Shown: piece by piece, positions 6,474 through 9,420 of the stretch
How positions within the stretch are numbered: the first letter of the stretch is position 1
How the letters are laid out: each line of letters starts with the position of its first letter
DNA from: SIG565 sp045650565
Lineage (GTDB): Bacteria > Bacillota > Clostridia > Oscillospirales > Acutalibacteraceae
NCBI GenBank assembly: GCA_045650565.1
Contig: JAZRRG010000021.1
Span: forward strand, 1-9,420
DNA: 9,420 nt
Reading direction: 5' to 3'
Notes under the pieces: model-generated
The model's input: the letters and a program-made list of their open reading frames with translations, nothing else
The model's database searches: none
Told to the model about the DNA's origin: nothing
Program-made: the position numbers and the translations under genes

Positions 6474-6737
6474 TTACTTACGAAGACCAAGCTTCTTGAT
6501 GATGGCACGGTATCTCTCGATATCGTTCTTTTGCAGATATGCGAGAAGGTTACGTCTGTGACCAACCATCTTCATAAGGCCACGGCGAGAATGATGGTCC
6601 TTAGCGTGAACCTTTAAGTGAGCATTGAGCTCGTTAATGCGGGTTGTAAGAAGCGCAATTTGCACCTCAGGTGAACCTGTATCACCCTCGTGAACCGCAT
6701 AATCAGCGATAACCTGCTGCTTTTGTTCCTTTAACAT
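6474..6737 (-). CDS. rpsO: 30S ribosomal protein S15
   Basis: S15 is a primary binder of 16S rRNA, at the junction of helices 20-22, and starts assembly of the platform of the small subunit. The product has 87 residues, close to the usual 88-89. The family motifs are clear: DTGSPEVQ at 19-26, the RNA-contacting KDHHSRRGL at 46-54, and a basic C-terminus ending KLGLRK. The start at 6737 has AGGAG (6746-6750) 8 nt upstream and gives the standard N-terminus. The reading frame stays open up to 6845, but that extension would be 36 residues unlike any S15, and it begins only a few bases after the transcription start. It is the first gene of the rpsO-pnp operon, transcribed from the promoter at 6856-6884. 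Confidence 0.98.
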   Translation of the reverse strand: MLKEQKQQVIADYAVHEGDTGSPEVQIALLTTRINELNAHLKVHAKDHHSRRGLMKMVGHRRNLLAYLQKNDIERYRAIIKKLGLRK

Positions 6738-6849
6738 CTTTTTCACTCCTTTTTGATTTTTTGCCCAAACCGAGCAATAGGCCACAGTGCTCCGTTTTAA
6801 ACGGCGGACGCCTAAAGCACAGTAAAGGTAACGGGTTGCATACACAACC
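6738..6849 (-). promoter_or_regulatory. Structured 5' leader of rpsO, candidate S15 autoregulatory RNA
   Basis: The leader is about 110 nt. On the mRNA I can fold three hairpins. At the very 5' end, GGUUG (6845-6849) pairs with CAACC (6834-6838). In the middle, GUGCU (6816-6820) pairs with AGCAC (6787-6791) and encloses CCGUU/AACGG. Just before the Shine-Dalgarno, UUGCUC (6772-6777) pairs with GGGCAA (6761-6766) across a 5-nt loop. The last one has a G-C pair next to a G-U pair, the kind of motif S15 reads in 16S helix 22. S15 autoregulation through varied leader RNAs is known in several bacterial phyla; its operation here is inferred. Confidence 0.5.
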
Positions 6850-6855
6850 TTTGGA

Positions 6856-6884
6856 ATTATAACACAATTTTTTAAAAAAGTAAA
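6856..6884 (-). promoter_or_regulatory. rpsO: Promoter of the rpsO-pnp operon
   Basis: On the minus strand, -35 TTTACT (6879-6884, four of six consensus bases) is followed by a 17-bp spacer and a perfect -10 TATAAT (6856-6861). TGT just before the -10 gives an extended -10 (TGnTATAAT). Transcription should start near 6849, leaving the long leader described separately. Confidence 0.85.
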
Positions 6885-7018
6885 GTACTACTTATTGTGT
6901 CCAAAAGCTCCCAATATAACAATTTGTAGGAAAATATACAATAATATTCACAAATTTACAAAAAACTCTTTAATTTTTAATCATTTTATTATAAAATAAA
7001 ATAAATGGAGGTGTTTAT
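6885..7018 (+). promoter_or_regulatory. AT-rich divergent spacer carrying the zapA upstream region
   Basis: No gene is visible here. For zapA, a possible -10 TATAAA lies at 6990-6995 and another (TATAAC) at 6915-6920, but neither has a convincing -35 at the right distance; TTTACA at 6955-6960 is badly spaced. The only firm signal is the ribosome binding site GGAGG (7007-7011), 7 nt before the zapA ATG. The promoter call is therefore tentative. Confidence 0.35.
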
Positions 7019-7372
7019 ATGGCAAACACAATACGTATGAAGATAGGCGGTATTGAATATTCGGTAACCAGCGAGGACGATGAGGCATATATCCACTCTC
7101 TTGGAAGTGAGCTTGAGCGAAGAATAGATGCCATACAAAAACGCAGTCCCTTTTTGTCAACCACGATGTCGGCAGTTATTGCGGCGCTTGATGCTTTGGA
7201 TGAATGCAAAAAGTGCGAGGCCGAAAACGAAAAGCTACGGCTTGAAATTAAAAAACTGCTTGAAGAAACTGCCTGTGCCAAGCTTGATGCAGATATTCTG
7301 CGCCGAAAGGTAGAACAGCTTACAGGTATCGATGCTTCAGCAAATGATGCAAACGGAGATTTACCATTTTAA
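7019..7372 (+). CDS. zapA: Cell division protein ZapA
   Basis: ZapA binds FtsZ and bundles or cross-links its filaments at the division site. The product is 117 residues, within the family's range. The N-terminal half (about 1-45, with MKIGGIEYSVTSEDDEAYI) is the ZapA globular domain, a short beta-hairpin and helix. Residues about 50-102 form a long charged helix with heptad-like Leu, Ile and Ala spacing, the expected coiled coil. The tail (about 103-117) is polar and ends in DLPF. The start is set by GGAGG 7 nt upstream. The stop is 2 nt before the U32 gene, so the two are surely cotranscribed; a zapA-U32 pair is common in Clostridia. The family call rests on N-terminal similarity and neighbour, as ZapA sequences diverge strongly. 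Confidence 0.88.
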   Translation: MANTIRMKIGGIEYSVTSEDDEAYIHSLGSELERRIDAIQKRSPFLSTTMSAVIAALDALDECKKCEAENEKLRLEIKKLLEETACAKLDADILRRKVEQLTGIDASANDANGDLPF

Positions 7373-7374
7373 CT

Positions 7375-9420
7375 ATGTGTTCAAAACCTGAAGTTTTAGC
7401 TCCTGTTGGTAATTTTAATATGCTCGAGGCGGCGGTCCGCAGCGGTGCCGATGCGGTGTATCTCGGCTCGCAAGACTTTAACGCTCGGCGTAATGCTCAA
7501 AATTTTACCGACAGTCAGCTACAAGAAGCAATTAAATATTGTCATATACGAGGGGTTAAGGTTTACTTAACCCTTAATATTGTTTTATCGGACAAGGAGC
7601 TTTCTTTGGCTCTCGTAACAGCCGAAAACGCCTACCGCTACGGTATAGACGGCGTTATTTGTGCCGATTTAGGTCTTGTTAGGTGTTTGCGGCAAAAATT
7701 CCCCGACCTGCCCTTACACGCATCCACCCAAATGACCGTGACCTCCCCCGATGCTTTACCTCTGCTGCAAAAGCTCGGCATTAGCCGTGTTGTGCTGCCA
7801 AGGGAGATGAGTGCCGAGCAAATTAAGGAATTTTGCCTTGCCGCAAAGCCACTAGGTATAGAAACCGAGGTTTTTGTGCACGGGGCGCTTTGTATGAGCG
7901 TGTCGGGACAGTGCTTGCTCAGCGCTATGCTCGGAGGCAGAAGCGGTAATAGGGGACTGTGTGCAGGTACCTGCCGTTTGCCCTTCTCGGCGGACAACAC
8001 CGAGGGGTATGATTTAAGTCTTAAGGATTTATGCCTTTTGGACTTTTTAAATCGCCTTACCCAATATGGTGTGACATCCTTTAAAATAGAGGGTAGGATG
8101 AAGCGAGCCGAATATGTTGCCGCCGCAACTGCGGCTGTAAGACAGGCCGTTGATACGGGCAAAACAGATGATGAGCTGCTCTCTTGCCTTAAAAATGTAT
8201 TTTCCCGTTCGGGCTTTACCGATGGTTACTTGACTAAAAACACAGGTACAGATATGTTCGGTGTGAGAACTGCCGAGGATGCTTTATTGGCAAAAGAGGT
8301 TTTTCCCATAATTCACTCTCTTTACCGAAATGAACGGCAAAGCATACCTCTTACAGCGGTGCTTACGGTAAAAAAGCACCAAAATATTTCTCTTTCTTTA
8401 AGCGACGGCACAAACACCGTGTCGGCTATCACCGAGCCACCCGAAATCGCCATAAACCGCCCAATAACTAAAGATGTTCTTTTACAAAACCTGCAAAAGC
8501 TCGGCGGCACACCCTACTATTTAAAAAGCGCCGAAATTATACTTTATGACGGTCTTGCGGTGGCGGCTAAGGTTATTAACAATTTAAGGCGGGAATGTGT
8601 AGAAAAATTAACCCGACTTCGTGCAACACCTAATGCGGTTAGGGTTAACTCTTTTTCAGTAACCAACAATGCTTTGATTGACAAAAGAAAACCTAAAATT
8701 TTCTGCCGTTTTGATAATGCACAGCAAATACCACACGATTTATCTGGCGTGTCATTTATAAGCATTCCGCTTGATAGCGAGATAACCGATTTGGAATTGC
8801 CCGATGGTGTTGTAAAGGTGGTTGAGGTGCCGAGGACTGTGGGGAACAGCACTATTTCCACACGCCTTACGGCGTTTAAAAAGGCGGGCTTTACACACGC
8901 TATGTGCTCTACGCTATCGGATTTTTTAATAGCAAAACAATTAGGGTTTAAAATTATCGGTGGCACAGGTCTTAATATTTTTAACCAACAATCCGCCGCT
9001 TTCCTTTTTGAAAACGGAGCCGAGCTTTTAACCCTCTCCCCCGAAATGTTGCTGAAAAATGCAGTGCAGGTAGGGAAAAACACAGGCATTGTCGCTTACG
9101 GAAATATACCTCTTATGTTGGCGGCTAACTGTCCGCTTAAAAACAAGAGAACCTGTAAAGAATGTGATAAAAAAGGGTTCATTACCGACCGCTTGGGCGT
9201 TAAATTCCCCGTGCGGTGCCGTATGGGGTTAAGTGAAATATTAAATTCTCGCCCTATATGGTTGGCTGACAAAATGAATGAGCTCCATTTTGATTTTATA
9301 ATGCTTTATTTCACCGATGAAACCGGTAAGGATACCCGTTCGGTTATAAATGCTTATAATCAGGGTTTAGCACCAAACGGCGAATATACAAGAGGTCTTT
9401 ATTTGCGTGGGGTGGAATAA
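7375..9420 (+). CDS. U32 family protein (peptidase U32 / RlhA-like, with DUF3656 region)
   Basis: Proteins of this family were long listed as collagenase-like peptidases, but characterised members (E. coli RlhA and TrhP) hydroxylate rRNA or tRNA using an Fe-S cluster and prephenate-linked chemistry. The product is 681 residues and complete: its stop is the last triplet of the window. The N-terminal U32 barrel starts with LAPVGNFNMLEAAVRSGAD (8-26), and carries VFVHGALCMSVSGQC and GLCAGTC, with Cys173, 180, 196 and 200 spaced C-x6-C-x15-C-x3-C, the family's likely cluster ligands. FKIEGRMKRAEYV (236-248) is also typical. A DUF3656-like section follows (about 310-420, with LQKLGGTPYYL), then a C-terminal half with a second Cys set (586, 594, 597, 615). 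The length and DUF3656 make it closer to RlhA than to the shorter TrhP, but this is not proof of the 23S C2501 reaction. It has no good ribosome binding site of its own (GGAGA 15 nt upstream), so translation is probably coupled to zapA. Confidence 0.93.
   Translation: MCSKPEVLAPVGNFNMLEAAVRSGADAVYLGSQDFNARRNAQNFTDSQLQEAIKYCHIRGVKVYLTLNIVLSDKELSLALVTAENAYRYGIDGVICADLGLVRCLRQKFPDLPLHASTQMTVTSPDALPLLQKLGISRVVLPREMSAEQIKEFCLAAKPLGIETEVFVHGALCMSVSGQCLLSAMLGGRSGNRGLCAGTCRLPFSADNTEGYDLSLKDLCLLDFLNRLTQYGVTSFKIEGRMKRAEYVAAATAAVRQAVDTGKTDDELLSCLKNVFSRSGFTDGYLTKNTGTDMFGVRTAEDALLAKEVFPIIHSLYRNERQSIPLTAVLTVKKHQNISLSLSDGTNTVSAITEPPEIAINRPITKDVLLQNLQKLGGTPYYLKSAEIILYDGLAVAAKVINNLRRECVEKLTRLRATPNAVRVNSFSVTNNALIDKRKPKIFCRFDNAQQIPHDLSGVSFISIPLDSEITDLELPDGVVKVVEVPRTVGNSTISTRLTAFKKAGFTHAMCSTLSDFLIAKQLGFKIIGGTGLNIFNQQSAAFLFENGAELLTLSPEMLLKNAVQVGKNTGIVAYGNIPLMLAANCPLKNKRTCKECDKKGFITDRLGVKFPVRCRMGLSEILNSRPIWLADKMNELHFDFIMLYFTDETGKDTRSVINAYNQGLAPNGEYTRGLYLRGVE

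Noticed and set aside
6738..6845. N-terminal extension of rpsO to 6845
   Set aside because: It would add 36 residues foreign to S15, lacks an SD, and starts almost at the transcription start; the frame is open by chance over the leader.
7638..9089. Leftward open frames (174 and 181 codons) opposite the U32 gene
   Set aside because: Antisense shadows; the plus-strand gene carries clear family motifs throughout.
1..9420. Mobile element, phage, CRISPR, toxin-antitoxin or defence system
   Set aside because: I looked for transposase-like frames, terminal repeats, regular spaced repeats and small paired genes on both strands and saw none; the genes are core functions in common arrangements.

Overview
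This window looks like an ordinary chromosomal segment of a low-to-moderate GC Firmicute, most likely a gut-type Clostridia. The basis is AT-rich spacers with strong GGAGG-type ribosome binding sites, sigma-A-like promoters, the rpsO-pnp pair, a zapA-U32 pair, and a Clostridia-style heterodimeric ABC exporter. I cannot name the genus from sequence alone. I see no insertion sequence, phage gene, CRISPR array or tRNA.

Layout from left to right. Positions 1-176 hold a strong leftward promoter (TTGACA, 17 bp, TATTAT, extended -10) preceded by phased T-tracts. It is followed by a leader of at least 141 nt with a boxA-like element, which is what the start of an rRNA operon lying off the left edge would look like. 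Positions 281-4066 hold a leftward two-gene operon for a heterodimeric ABC exporter, with its own promoter (4038-4066) and terminator (281-305). Positions 4094-6884 hold the leftward rpsO-pnp operon (ribosomal protein S15, then polynucleotide phosphorylase), with a clear promoter and a terminator at 4094-4130. From 7019 rightward lie zapA (cell division) and, 2 nt after it, a U32-family protein whose stop codon is the last triplet of the window. The two directions diverge from the AT-rich spacer at 6850-7018.

The protein content is mostly housekeeping. The ABC pair shows the expected asymmetry: the first subunit has Asp for the catalytic Glu and Gln for the H-loop His, while the second has an altered signature (LSQGQ). 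Together they should give one degenerate and one working ATPase site.

The most interesting material is RNA-level. Between rpsO and pnp there are three stacked elements: a GC-rich hairpin just after the rpsO stop, a very long, nearly perfect stem (25 positions, AAAA loop, G-U pairs that make it specific for the mRNA strand), and a short hairpin that would mask the pnp Shine-Dalgarno. This resembles the arrangement by which E. coli and Streptomyces pnp mRNA are processed by RNase III, and suggests PNPase autoregulation. The roughly 110-nt rpsO leader also folds into several hairpins, one next to the ribosome binding site with adjacent G-C and G-U pairs, and is a candidate S15 autoregulatory RNA. 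These are hand-made folds, not computed or tested.
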